From: Deltaproteobacteria bacterium
GTDB lineage: Bacteria; Myxococcota; Myxococcia; SLRQ01
Direction: 5' to 3'
DNA length: 64,000 nucleotides
Assembly (NCBI GenBank): GCA_029210625.1
Contig: JARGFU010000027.1
Span: forward strand, 1 to 64,000
Position numbers and translations under genes: made by a program. This document shows, piece after piece, positions 45,676-54,646 of the stretch. The notes beneath the pieces are model-generated. The model was not told where the DNA came from, ran no database searches, and was given only the letters and a program-made list of their open reading frames with translations. Position 1 is the stretch's first letter; the number at the start of each line of letters is the position of its first letter.

Positions 45676-48459
45676 ATGAGGGGCATGATGCCCGGGCGCC
45701 GCCTCGTCCTGGCGCTCCTGGTGGGGAGCGTCCTCGCCTGGCCCGCGCCGGGCCGCGGGGCAGGGGAGTGGCACTCGGCCCCGCTCCCCGAGGGCAGCGT
45801 CGCGCCGGTGGGGCAGGGCGAGGCCTGGGACGTGGTCTTCCTCGATCCGCCGGCCGCCGTCGGGCTCGAGGGCTTCATCGTCACCCGCACCGCCACCCCC
45901 GCCGTCTCGGTGGTGCCCTTCGTCCTGCCGGACGCCGGGCCCCCGAGCTGGGATCCCGCGGCGGCGAGCGCGCAGGGCTGGACCGGCGACGCCCCCCGGA
46001 TCGCGGCCTCGGGACGGCGCGTGATCCTCACCCACCAGGCGCTCAACGCGGGGCACTTCGACGGCACGGCCTGGAGCGACTTCCCGGCCACCGCGCAGCT
46101 GCAGAGCGGGGTCGCCTTCGACGTCCAGGGGAACGATCGCGCCATCGTCGGGACGACGGCGGCCTTCACGGGCTTCCGGATCGTCCAGGGCGGCACCTGG
46201 CCGGTCACCAGCACCGGCTTCAGCCAGGGCGAGGTCTTCGCCTGGTCGGGGCAGCGGGTCCTCGCCTTCGGCACCTTCGGGAGCCTCGCCAGCACGGACG
46301 GCGCGGCCACCTTCCTGCCGACCGCCCTCACCGTCTTCCCCCAGGACATCGTGGCCCCGCCCGGCGCCACCGGGGGCTTCTGGGCCGTCTCCCAGGCCGG
46401 GACCTACCGGGTGATCGACGATCCGGCCGGCACCTTCGTCGAGACCGCCCACGACACCGGCGGCGCCGAGGACCTCGTCGCCATCGGGCGCAACGGCGGC
46501 GAGGCCTGGGTGCTGCAGTCCGAGGGCACCCTGCACTGGCACGCGAGCGGTGAGAGCCCCGACTGGCTCGATCTGGGCGGCACCTACCTGCAGTGGAGCA
46601 CGGGGCTGCCGGTCGCCCGGGGCCTCGCGGTGGCGGGCGACCACCAGGCCGTGGCGGTGGGCGCCGACGGCGCGGGCCTGCCGATGATCGCCTGGCGCAA
46701 CCGGCCGCCCGGCGCGCCCTCCCTCCTGGACGCCGCGGTGGAGGAGGGGAGCGGCGCCGACAAGAGCATCACCGCCGACGGCGGCGATCCCGAGGGGGCC
46801 GGCGTGGTCCTCGCCTGGGACTGCAGCGACGGCAGCACCGGCAGCGGCGCCACCCCGGGGGTGCCCTTCGATCTGCTGGTGCCGGACCAGCCCGCCTGCG
46901 AGGGCGAGAGCTACGTGATCACCTGCGCGATCACGGCCACCGAGACCGGCGCGGGGGTCGAGGGGCTCTCCTCACCCCCCGAGACCCTGGACGTGCAGGT
47001 CGCCGGGGTCGACGACGCGCCGCCGACGGTGCAGGCGCTGGAGCTCCGGGAGGCCGGCGCCCCCCTCGCCGATCCGGTGGAGGTGGCCGTCGCCGCCTCC
47101 CTCACCGCCGAGGCCCTGGCCACGGACCTCTGTGACCCCGGCCCCCTCGGCGTGAGCTGGCGGCTGCTGGATGCGGCGGGCAACCCCCTCTCCGTGGGGC
47201 CGAGCGCCGCGACCTGGACCTTCCCGGCGCCGGATCCCGGGGCGAGCGCCCAGACCTTCCGGGTGGAGGCCACGGTCCGTGACGCCGCCGGCAACGCCAC
47301 CGTGGCGACCCGGGACTTCACGGTCCATCCGCCCACGCTCTTCACCCTCACCTGTCCGGCCTCGATCGTGGCGGGCGAGACCGACACCGTGACGGCCACC
47401 GTCCAGAGCGGCGCCGCCAGCGTCGCCTGGAGCCACGTGGACGCGTCCTCCTTCGTCTCGACCCTCCAGCCCGCCGGGCTCTCGGCCAGCCTGACCCCGG
47501 ACGCCTGCGGATTCCTCGCCCCCGGCGAGGGCGTCACGGTCACCGCCACCCCCGATGGCCCCGGCGGCGGCAGCCCCGAGAGCTGCCTCGTCCCGATCCT
47601 GCCGGGCGCCACGCGGCCCTCTCTCGACCTGCTGCCGGGCGGCGATCCCATCGTCTGGGAGCTCCCGGTCGCGGGAGGTAGCCTCACCCTCGAGCCCCTC
47701 CCCGGCTTCGCCTGCGGTGACGAGCAGGTGAGGCTGCGCTGGGACCTGAGAGGCCTGCCCGGGGAGCTGCACCCCGCCGGGGCGGCCGGAGGGCTGGTCG
47801 ATCAGGCGCAGGCCCTGCCCCTGACGCTGGAGGCCACGGCCGACGAGGTCGCGGCCGTGCTCGGCGCGGCGGGCAGCTTCGAGGGGCCGCTGGTGCTCGA
47901 GGGCCGCTACCTGCCGGGCACCTGGCACGAGGACGATCCGGCGGCCTACCCTCCGGTGGTCCTGGAGCGCACCCTGCGGATCGTGCCCGCCCCCGCGACC
48001 GAGACCACGGTGGCGCTGCTCGCCTCCGGCGCCGTCGGCCCCGGCGAGATCGTCCCGGCCCGGATCACCTTCCGCTCCGACGTCCCGGTCTCCGAGGTCC
48101 GCCTGGGCCTCGCCGCCCGGGGCCTCTCCCTGGTGCCCGGCTCCCGGGTGGAGGTGGCGAGCGGCTGCGCCACCACGAGCGCCGCCGCCGCAGCGGCACC
48201 GGGCGGCCTCGTCCTCGCCCTCGACGCCGTGCCGGCGGCCTGCACCGTCGAGCTCACCGCGCTGCTGCGGGTGGAGTGGGGGGCCTCCTCCCTGGCCTTC
48301 GAGGCCTGCACCTGGCGGGAGGGGCCCCTCGCCTGCGAGGGCCGCGCCGTCCTGGGCCGGGCGGGGATGTTCGGCTGCGATCAGGGCCGCGGGGCCGGCG
48401 GCGGCGCGCTGGCCCTCGGGCTGCTGCTCCTGGGCCTCTGGTGGCGGCCCCGGCGCTGA
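45676..48459 (+). CDS. Secreted beta-propeller/Ig-like protein with MYXO-CTERM-like tail
   Basis: 927 residues. Signal peptide (1-29), an N-terminal region of Trp/Gly-rich beta repeats (30-350, probably a propeller: 'GGFWAVSQAGTYRVIDDPAG'), then Ig-like or fibronectin-like domains (350-560; 'PPTVQALELREAGAPLADPV'). Another beta region runs to about 890. The end 'GCDQGRGAGGGA', hydrophobic helix, 'WWRPRR' is a MYXO-CTERM-like sorting tail. ATG at 45676 has GGAGG seven bases ahead; a GTG overlapping the previous stop (45658) is an alternative. Last gene of the surface locus. Confidence 0.8.
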   Translation: MRGMMPGRRLVLALLVGSVLAWPAPGRGAGEWHSAPLPEGSVAPVGQGEAWDVVFLDPPAAVGLEGFIVTRTATPAVSVVPFVLPDAGPPSWDPAAASAQGWTGDAPRIAASGRRVILTHQALNAGHFDGTAWSDFPATAQLQSGVAFDVQGNDRAIVGTTAAFTGFRIVQGGTWPVTSTGFSQGEVFAWSGQRVLAFGTFGSLASTDGAATFLPTALTVFPQDIVAPPGATGGFWAVSQAGTYRVIDDPAGTFVETAHDTGGAEDLVAIGRNGGEAWVLQSEGTLHWHASGESPDWLDLGGTYLQWSTGLPVARGLAVAGDHQAVAVGADGAGLPMIAWRNRPPGAPSLLDAAVEEGSGADKSITADGGDPEGAGVVLAWDCSDGSTGSGATPGVPFDLLVPDQPACEGESYVITCAITATETGAGVEGLSSPPETLDVQVAGVDDAPPTVQALELREAGAPLADPVEVAVAASLTAEALATDLCDPGPLGVSWRLLDAAGNPLSVGPSAATWTFPAPDPGASAQTFRVEATVRDAAGNATVATRDFTVHPPTLFTLTCPASIVAGETDTVTATVQSGAASVAWSHVDASSFVSTLQPAGLSASLTPDACGFLAPGEGVTVTATPDGPGGGSPESCLVPILPGATRPSLDLLPGGDPIVWELPVAGGSLTLEPLPGFACGDEQVRLRWDLRGLPGELHPAGAAGGLVDQAQALPLTLEATADEVAAVLGAAGSFEGPLVLEGRYLPGTWHEDDPAAYPPVVLERTLRIVPAPATETTVALLASGAVGPGEIVPARITFRSDVPVSEVRLGLAARGLSLVPGSRVEVASGCATTSAAAAAAPGGLVLALDAVPAACTVELTALLRVEWGASSLAFEACTWREGPLACEGRAVLGRAGMFGCDQGRGAGGGALALGLLLLGLWWRPRR

Positions 48460-48511
48460 TCCTCGCGGGCCGTACAGCCGCGCCGGTCGATGTGGTACGA
48501 GCACGATCCTG

Positions 48512-49555
48512 ATGCGGGTCGACTCCATCCTGGGCCACGATCGCCCCAAGACGATCCTCTCGGCGGCGCTGGCCGGCGGGCGGCTCCACCACGCCTGGCT
48601 CTTCTCCGGGCCCGCCGGGGTGGGCAAGGAGCTGCTGGCCATGATCTTCGCCCGGGCCCTCCTCTGCGAGGGCGGCGATGCGGGCCGCCCCTGCGAGGCG
48701 TGTGAGAGCTGCGAGCGCTCGGCGCGGGGCGTGAACCCCGACCTGGTGATCGTCCGGCCCGAGGCCGAGCGTGTGGCTCGCAACGAGATCGACCGGGACG
48801 CGCTCGAGGGCAGCCCCTCCCGCGAGATCCGCATCGCGGAGGTCCGGGCCCTCGAGCGGCGCCTGCGCCTGCCCTCCCACCGGGGCGGCCGCACGGTGGC
48901 CCTGATCAGCCCCGCCGAAGCCATGAACGGCTCGGCCCAGAACGCCCTCCTCAAGACCCTCGAGGAGCCGCCCAACGGAAGCGTCCTCTTGCTGGTGACC
49001 GACGCCGAGGGCGCCTTGCTGCCCACGGTCCGCTCGCGCTGCCTGCGGCTGCCCTTCGGGCCCCTGCCCACCGCGCTGCTGGAGCGCGAGCTGCGCGCCC
49101 GCCTCGAGTGCGACGAGGCGGTGGCCCGCTCGGTGGCGGCCCTCTCGGGCGGCTCCCTGGGCCGCGCCCTGCAGCTGGGCACCGAGAGCGCCGAGCGCCG
49201 CTACCAGGTCCTCGATCTGCTCGAGGTGCTCACCACCAGCCGCGGCCCGGATCCCATCGAGATCCAGCGGGCGGCGGCCGAGTGGTCCGGCGACCGGGAC
49301 GACACCACCTGGCTGCTGGAGATCACCGAGGGCTACCTGCGGGATCTGCTCGCCGCCGCCGCCGGCGCCGGGGCCGAGGCCCTCCACAACCACGATCGCG
49401 TGGATCCGATCCTCGCCACTGCGGCGCGGGTGGCGCCCTTCCGGATCCACGCCGCCCTCGAGAGCCTCGAGGAGGCGCGGGCGGGGCTCGCCCGCAACGC
49501 CAACCTGCGCCTGACCCTCGAGCGCACCCTCGGCCGGGTCGCGGAGGCCCTGTGA
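48512..49555 (+). CDS. holB: DNA polymerase III subunit delta'
   Basis: 347 residues. Clamp-loader AAA+ fold: 'HDRPKTILSAALAGGRLHHA', 'WLFSGPAGVGKELLA' (Walker A), zinc module 'CEGG...CEACESCERS', 'AEAMNGSAQNALLKTLEEPP' and the sensor 'VRSRCLRL'. In the SRC motif Ser-Arg-Cys is intact. It loads the sliding clamp with DnaX and HolA. ATG at 48512. The stop overlaps the GTG of holA (GTGA). Confidence 0.95.
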   Translation: MRVDSILGHDRPKTILSAALAGGRLHHAWLFSGPAGVGKELLAMIFARALLCEGGDAGRPCEACESCERSARGVNPDLVIVRPEAERVARNEIDRDALEGSPSREIRIAEVRALERRLRLPSHRGGRTVALISPAEAMNGSAQNALLKTLEEPPNGSVLLLVTDAEGALLPTVRSRCLRLPFGPLPTALLERELRARLECDEAVARSVAALSGGSLGRALQLGTESAERRYQVLDLLEVLTTSRGPDPIEIQRAAAEWSGDRDDTTWLLEITEGYLRDLLAAAAGAGAEALHNHDRVDPILATAARVAPFRIHAALESLEEARAGLARNANLRLTLERTLGRVAEAL

Positions 49556-50856
49556 GCGACGACGCCCGGATCCTGCTGCTGGTCGGCGACGAGTTCCTGG
49601 TGCGGGAGCGCGCCCGCCAGCTGGCCGACGCGCGCGTGCCCGAGAGCATGCAGAGCCTCAACCTGGTGGTGCTCGACGGCCCGGGCACCGACGCCCGGCA
49701 GATCGCCCAGCACCTGGCACAGGTGCCGATGTTCCGGGGCGCGAAGGTGGTGCTGGTCCACGACACCACCCTCCTGGCGGGACAGAAGGACCTCGCGGAC
49801 CTGCTGGAGAAGGCCCGCAAGCAGGTCGAGGACGGCAAGCTCGGCCCCGCCACCCGGCGGGTGCTGGGGGTGCTGGCGAGCGCCGGCTGGTCGATCGCGG
49901 ACCTCACCGAGGCGAACAAGGCCCGCTTCAAGAAGGAGCTGGGCGTCGACCGCGACGTCTTCGGCAAGCCCTTCTTCCAGCGCATCCGCGAGCACGCCGA
50001 GGAGCAGGAGTGGCGGGTCCCCGAGTCGGAGACCGAGGCCCTCGAGCGGCTGATCGCGGATCCCCCGGGAGAGAACGGCCTGATCCTCACCGCCGAGGCC
50101 GCCGACAAGAAGCACCCCCTCTACCGGAAGATCGAGGAGGTCGGCGCCGTCGAGGTCCACCGGGCCCAGCAGCGCGGCCGGGACATCGAGACCCTCGACA
50201 TCTCCGCGGTGCGCGACGGCATCCTGAAGGAGCACGGCAAGCGGCTGACCCCGGGGGCCGAGCGCCTCCTCAAGCGGGCCATCGGCAGCGAGCTGCGGCT
50301 GCTCGCCACCGAGCTCGAGAAGCTCTGCCTCTTCGCGGGTGAGCGCCCGCAGGTGACGGAGGAGGACATCCGCGAGCTCGGCATCTCCCAGGTGCGGGAG
50401 GAGGCCTTCTGGGAGCTCGGCTCCGCCGTCACCGCCGGCGACGCGGCCCGGGCGCTCTACTTCCTCGGCGACGCCCTCGATCACCGGCACGCGCCCCTCC
50501 AGATCCTCGGCGGGATCGCCTCGGCGGTGCGCAACGCGCTCCAGGTCCGGGCGCTGGGGGAGCGGGCCGGCCTCTCCGGGCGCCTGCGGGAGATGCCCCC
50601 CGAGCTGGTGGCCGAGGTCGGCGCCCTGCGCGGCCGCAAGCCGCACCCCTTCGCCCTGCTCAAGGAGTGGGAGCGCGCCAGCAGCTGGCCGGACCTCGCG
50701 GCCCTCCAGCTCGCCCTCGAGGCCTGCGCCCGCACCGATCTGGAGCTGAAGGGCGACGGCGGCTCGCCGCGGCTGGCCCTGGAGGCCCTGGTCTTCCGGA
50801 TCGCCGGCCTCGCCCGCCCGCCCCGGCGGCGCGCCGCGCCCGCGGCTCGCCGGTAG
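49552..50856 (+). CDS. holA: DNA polymerase III subunit delta
   Basis: 434 residues, about 90 more than E. coli HolA. The clamp-loader delta pattern is visible: N-terminal 'LLVGDEFLVRERARQL', 'LAQVPMFRGAKVVLV', later 'PGAERLLKRAIGSELRLLAT', 'ELEKLCLFAGERPQVTEEDI', and the C-terminal helical part 'APLQILGGIASAVRNALQVR'. The extra length is an insert at about 90-150 with Lys/Arg-rich helices. GTG start is coupled to holB. The tail is Arg-rich. holB and holA next to each other is uncommon but sensible. Confidence 0.88.
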   Translation: MSDDARILLLVGDEFLVRERARQLADARVPESMQSLNLVVLDGPGTDARQIAQHLAQVPMFRGAKVVLVHDTTLLAGQKDLADLLEKARKQVEDGKLGPATRRVLGVLASAGWSIADLTEANKARFKKELGVDRDVFGKPFFQRIREHAEEQEWRVPESETEALERLIADPPGENGLILTAEAADKKHPLYRKIEEVGAVEVHRAQQRGRDIETLDISAVRDGILKEHGKRLTPGAERLLKRAIGSELRLLATELEKLCLFAGERPQVTEEDIRELGISQVREEAFWELGSAVTAGDAARALYFLGDALDHRHAPLQILGGIASAVRNALQVRALGERAGLSGRLREMPPELVAEVGALRGRKPHPFALLKEWERASSWPDLAALQLALEACARTDLELKGDGGSPRLALEALVFRIAGLARPPRRRAAPAARR

Positions 50857-50892
50857 CGCGACCGGCCCAGGTCACATAAGTATCCGGGCGCC

Positions 50893-52917
50893 ATGAGCAT
50901 CCGTGACGAATCCGACGCCCCGATCCTGGTGACCTCTGCGCTGCCCTACGCCAACGGCAGCATCCACCTGGGCCACCTGGTCGAATACATCCAGACCGAC
51001 ATCTACGTGCGCTTCCTGAAGTCCATCGGGGCGGACGTCACCTACGTCTGCGCCGACGACACCCACGGCGCCGCCATCGAGATCTCGGCCGCCCGGGAGA
51101 AGGTCTCCCCCGAGGACTTCATCGCCCGGGTGAAGGTCGAGCACGAGCGGGACCTCGCGGCCTTCGGGGTCGCCTTCGACGCCTTCCACAGCACCCACTC
51201 CGAGGAGAACCGCCGCTGGGCGACCCGGATCTACGAGGCGCTGCGGGACGGCGGGCACGTCACCGAGCGCTCGAGCGAGCAGCTCTACTGCGTCACCGAC
51301 GAGCGCTTCCTCCCCGACCGCTTCGTGAAGGGCACCTGCCCGAAGTGCGGCGCCGCCGACCAGTACGGCGACAACTGCGAGCAGTGCGGCGCCACCTACG
51401 AACCCACCGATCTGAAGGGCGCGGCCTGCGCCATCTGCGGGCACGAGCCCGAGGTGCGCTCCTCGACCCACCTCTACGTGCAGCTCGAGCACTTCGCCGA
51501 CTTCCTCAAGGGCTGGACCGGCAGCGGCAGCCTCCAGCCCGAGATCCGCAACTTCGTCGAGGGCTGGCTGGAGGAGGGCCTGCAGGACTGGTGCGTCACC
51601 CGCGACGGCCCCTACTTCGGCTTCGAGGTGCCCGACCGCCCCGGCAAGTACTTCTACGTCTGGCTCGACGCGCCGGTGGGCTACATCGCCTCCACCGAGT
51701 TCTGGGCCGGCGGCGCCGGCAAGGACGTGAAGGACTACTGGGAGCGCCCGGGCGCCCGGATCCTCCACTTCATCGGCAAGGACATCGTCTACTTCCACAC
51801 CCTCTTCTGGCCGGCGATGCTCGAGGGGGCGCAGCTCGCCCTGCCCGAGCGGGTCATCGTCCACGGGATGCTCACCGTGAACGGCGTGAAGATGTCCAAG
51901 AGCCGGGGCACCTTCATCAACGCCCGGACCTACCTCGAGGCCGGCCTCGATCCCGAGTGGCTGCGCTACTACTACGCCGGCAACCTCGGGGCCCGGCCCG
52001 ACGACCTCGACCTCAACCTCGAGGAGTTCGGTCAGCGGATCAACGCCGAGCTGGTCAACAACGTGGCCAACCTCTGCCACCGCGCGGTCTCCTTCGGCTG
52101 CTCGAAGCTCGAGGGCCGCATCGGGGCCCCCTCGCAGGGGGAGCTGAAGACCGAGGCCCTGAAGCTCATGGACGAGATCCGGGACCACTACGAGGCCCTC
52201 GACTTCCGCAAGGCGCTCAAGGCGATCAACCAGCTCGCCGACCTGGGCAACCGCCACTTCCAGGACTCGGCGCCCTGGACCCAGATCAAGACCGACCCCG
52301 AGGCGGCGCGTCAGACCGTCACCGACGCGGTGAACGTCTCGGCGCTGCTGGCCATCGCCCTCGCGCCGGTGGTGCCCGGCCTCTCCGGCCGGATGGCCGA
52401 GGCCCTGGGCCTCGAGGAGCTCGGCTGGGGGCGGGCGACCTTCTCCGAGGCCGACCGCGCGATCGGCCCGGCGGTGCCCCTGGCCAGCCGGGTGGAGCCC
52501 GAGAGGGTGCAGGCCATGGTGAAGCCGCAGGAAGAGCTCCCGCCGCCGCCGCCGCGCAAGGCGGAGGAGGGGCAGGGCGCCGAGGTCGGCCTGATCGGCT
52601 TCGACGACTTCCAGAAGGTCGAGCTGCGGGTGGGCCTGGTCGTCGAGGCCGAGAAGGTGGAGAAGGCGGACAAGCTCCTGAAGCTCGCGGTGGACCTGGG
52701 CGAGGACCGGCACCGCACCATCCTGGCGGGGATCGCGCAGGCCTACGAGCCGGAGACCCTCGTCGGCAAGCGGGTGGTGGCGGTGACCAACCTGGCCCCC
52801 CGCAAGCTCCGGGGAATCCTCTCCGAGGGGATGCTCCTGGCCGCCGGACCTGGCGGCGCCGAGCTGACCCTGGCCGAGATCCCCGGAGAGGTCGCGCCGG
52901 GAACGAGGGTGAAATGA
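50893..52917 (+). CDS. metG: Methionyl-tRNA synthetase
   Basis: 674 residues. Class I signatures: 'SIHLGHL' (HIGH) and 'KMSKSRG' (KMSKS). The zinc-binding insert has four CxxC-type pairs ('CPKCG', 'CEQCG', 'CAICG'). The C-terminal 110 residues form the Trbp111/EMAP-like tRNA-binding domain ('DFQKVELRVGLVVEAEKVEK'), preceded by a Pro/Glu linker. ATG at 50893. It ends with an ATGA overlap to the HEAT-repeat gene. Confidence 0.97.
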   Translation: MSIRDESDAPILVTSALPYANGSIHLGHLVEYIQTDIYVRFLKSIGADVTYVCADDTHGAAIEISAAREKVSPEDFIARVKVEHERDLAAFGVAFDAFHSTHSEENRRWATRIYEALRDGGHVTERSSEQLYCVTDERFLPDRFVKGTCPKCGAADQYGDNCEQCGATYEPTDLKGAACAICGHEPEVRSSTHLYVQLEHFADFLKGWTGSGSLQPEIRNFVEGWLEEGLQDWCVTRDGPYFGFEVPDRPGKYFYVWLDAPVGYIASTEFWAGGAGKDVKDYWERPGARILHFIGKDIVYFHTLFWPAMLEGAQLALPERVIVHGMLTVNGVKMSKSRGTFINARTYLEAGLDPEWLRYYYAGNLGARPDDLDLNLEEFGQRINAELVNNVANLCHRAVSFGCSKLEGRIGAPSQGELKTEALKLMDEIRDHYEALDFRKALKAINQLADLGNRHFQDSAPWTQIKTDPEAARQTVTDAVNVSALLAIALAPVVPGLSGRMAEALGLEELGWGRATFSEADRAIGPAVPLASRVEPERVQAMVKPQEELPPPPPRKAEEGQGAEVGLIGFDDFQKVELRVGLVVEAEKVEKADKLLKLAVDLGEDRHRTILAGIAQAYEPETLVGKRVVAVTNLAPRKLRGILSEGMLLAAGPGGAELTLAEIPGEVAPGTRVK

Positions 52918-53639
52918 GCCTGCTCTTCCCCCAGCTCCCCGATGGCCCGGTGGCCGACTTCGATCCCGAGCTGCTGGAGGCCACCGTCGAGGAGCTGATC
53001 GCCGTCCTGGAGGAGCAGGATGGCGGCCGGCGCCTCGCGGCCGCCGCGCTCCTCGCCGCCCACGGCAACGACGCCGGCCGGGAGATCCTGCGCGAGGGTG
53101 TAGAGGAGGACGCCAGCACCTACGTCGCCCTCGAGGCGCTGCGCTGGCTGGAGGACGATCACTGCCTGCCCTGGGCCCGGGACGTGCTGGGCCGGCGGCT
53201 CCTCTCGCCCTTCGTCCAGGCCCAGGCCGCCGCGCTGCTGATCGCCGTGGGGGAGGGCGCCGATCGCGAGCGCGGCACCGCCCACCTCCTCGAGCGCGCT
53301 CGCAACCGCACGCGGGACGACGATCGCGGCCTGGTGGTGGAGCTCCTCGGAGAGGTCGGCGTCGAGGCCGCCCTGGAGGAGCTCGAGAAGACCGCCGCGG
53401 CCGTCGCGGATCCCTTCTGCGGCGCCGCCCTCAAGGCGCTGGCCCGCCTGGATCCCGAGGGCGTGCGCGAGCGTCTCTCCGCGCTCGCCCGGGACGGCGC
53501 GGCCGACACCGATCTGCGCTGCGATGCGGTGGAGGCCCTCTCGATCCTCGACGACGAGGCCGCCCGGGCGGTGCTCCTCGAGGTCGCCGGGGGCGACGAC
53601 ATCGTCGCCGACCTGGCGCAGGGGCTCGTCGAGGACTGA
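52914..53639 (+). CDS. HEAT-repeat protein
   Basis: 241 residues of paired helices typical of HEAT/PBS-lyase repeats: 'GGRRLAAAALLAAHG', 'STYVALEALRWLEDD', 'GLVVELLGEVGVEAALEELE', 'CGAALKALARLDPEGVRE', 'LRCDAVEALSILDDEAARA'. There is no signal peptide, so it is a cytoplasmic scaffold or regulator. Overlaps metG (ATGA) and tatD (shared base of TGATG), so the three are translationally coupled. Specific function unknown. Confidence 0.85.
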   Translation: MSLLFPQLPDGPVADFDPELLEATVEELIAVLEEQDGGRRLAAAALLAAHGNDAGREILREGVEEDASTYVALEALRWLEDDHCLPWARDVLGRRLLSPFVQAQAAALLIAVGEGADRERGTAHLLERARNRTRDDDRGLVVELLGEVGVEAALEELEKTAAAVADPFCGAALKALARLDPEGVRERLSALARDGAADTDLRCDAVEALSILDDEAARAVLLEVAGGDDIVADLAQGLVED

Positions 53640-54646
53640 TGTTCATCGACGCGCACGCGCACCTCGACGCGGAGAGCTTCACGCTCCCGCCCGAGGAGAT
53701 CCTCCGCCGCGCCTTCGAGGCCGGGGTCGATCAGCTGATCGTGGTCGGCTGCGGCGTCGAGCGCTCCCGGAACGCGCTGGCGCTGGCGCAGCGCCACCCG
53801 GGCCGGCTCTTCGCGGTGGTGGGCGTCCACCCCCACGACGTGGCCGGGATGCGGGACGCCGACCTCGAGGCCATCGCCGCCCTGGCTCGCGAGCCGGAGG
53901 TCGTGGGGGTGGGGGAGACCGGCCTCGACTACCACTACGATCACTCGCCCCGCGACGTGCAGCAGGAGGTCTTCGCCCGTCACCTCGAGCTGGCCCGGGA
54001 GGTCGGCAAGCCGGTGGTCATCCACACCCGCGAGGCTGAGGAGGACACGCTCTCGGTCCTCGAGCGGGTGGGGCGCCTCCCCGCCGGCGGTCAGCTCCAC
54101 TGCTTCACCTCCTCCCGCGAGCTCGCCCTGCGGGGCGTCGAGGAGCACGGCTTCCACGTCAGCTTCTCCGGCGTGCTGACCTTCGCCAACGCCGACCCGC
54201 TGCGGGCGATCTGTGCCGAGCTGCCCGAGGAGAGGCTGCTGATCGAGACCGACTGCCCCTACCTCACCCCCGCGCCCTTCCGGGGCATCAAGAACGAGCC
54301 AGCCCTGGTCAGCGTGGTCGCCGGCAAGATGGCCGAGCTGCGGGGGCTCGAGGTCGCCGAGCTGGCCCGCCGGACGAGCGCCCACTGCCGGGCCCTCTTC
54401 GGACTCCCCCCGCCGCCGCCGAGCGACCTGCTCGCCTTCGCCTCCGGCCGCTGCCTCCACCTCCGGGTGGATCACCCCGAGGCCACCGCCGCGCAGCTCC
54501 TCGAGGCCGCCGGGCGCTGGCCGGAGAAGAAGCTGCGCGAGGTCGAGCTCCTCACCCTCGGAGGGGAGGAGCGCGCGGTGCTGGCCGAGGCGGCGCGGGG
54601 CTGGGCCGCGGCCCGCGGACTCAGTCTTCGCCCAGGGGAAGCGTGA
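53639..54646 (+). CDS. tatD: TatD family metal-dependent hydrolase with C-terminal extension
   Basis: 335 residues. A TatD barrel of normal length (1-260) with all metal ligands: 'DAHAHLD', '[11 protein letters not shown]', '[12 protein letters not shown]', 'GQLHCFTSS', '[12 protein letters not shown]'. 3'-5' exodeoxyribonuclease or D-amino-acyl-tRNA deacylase activity is reported for family members. After a PPPPP linker at about 258-262 a further 75 residues follow ('[20 protein letters not shown]', '[20 protein letters not shown]'). They look like a small alpha/beta domain and are not part of TatD. The last 26 bp overlap the convergent chemotaxis gene. Confidence 0.9.
   Translation: MFIDAHAHLDAESFTLPPEEILRRAFEAGVDQLIVVGCGVERSRNALALAQRHPGRLFAVVGVHPHDVAGMRDADLEAIAALAREPEVVGVGETGLDYHYDHSPRDVQQEVFARHLELAREVGKPVVIHTREAEEDTLSVLERVGRLPAGGQLHCFTSSRELALRGVEEHGFHVSFSGVLTFANADPLRAICAELPEERLLIETDCPYLTPAPFRGIKNEPALVSVVAGKMAELRGLEVAELARRTSAHCRALFGLPPPPPSDLLAFASGRCLHLRVDHPEATAAQLLEAAGRWPEKKLREVELLTLGGEERAVLAEAARGWAAARGLSLRPGEA

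Noticed and set aside
47930-47945. TGGCACG hit on the plus strand as another sigma-54 site
   Set aside because: Inside a coding region, no TTGC at the right spacing and no gene start behind it. Such heptamers are expected many times by chance in this composition.
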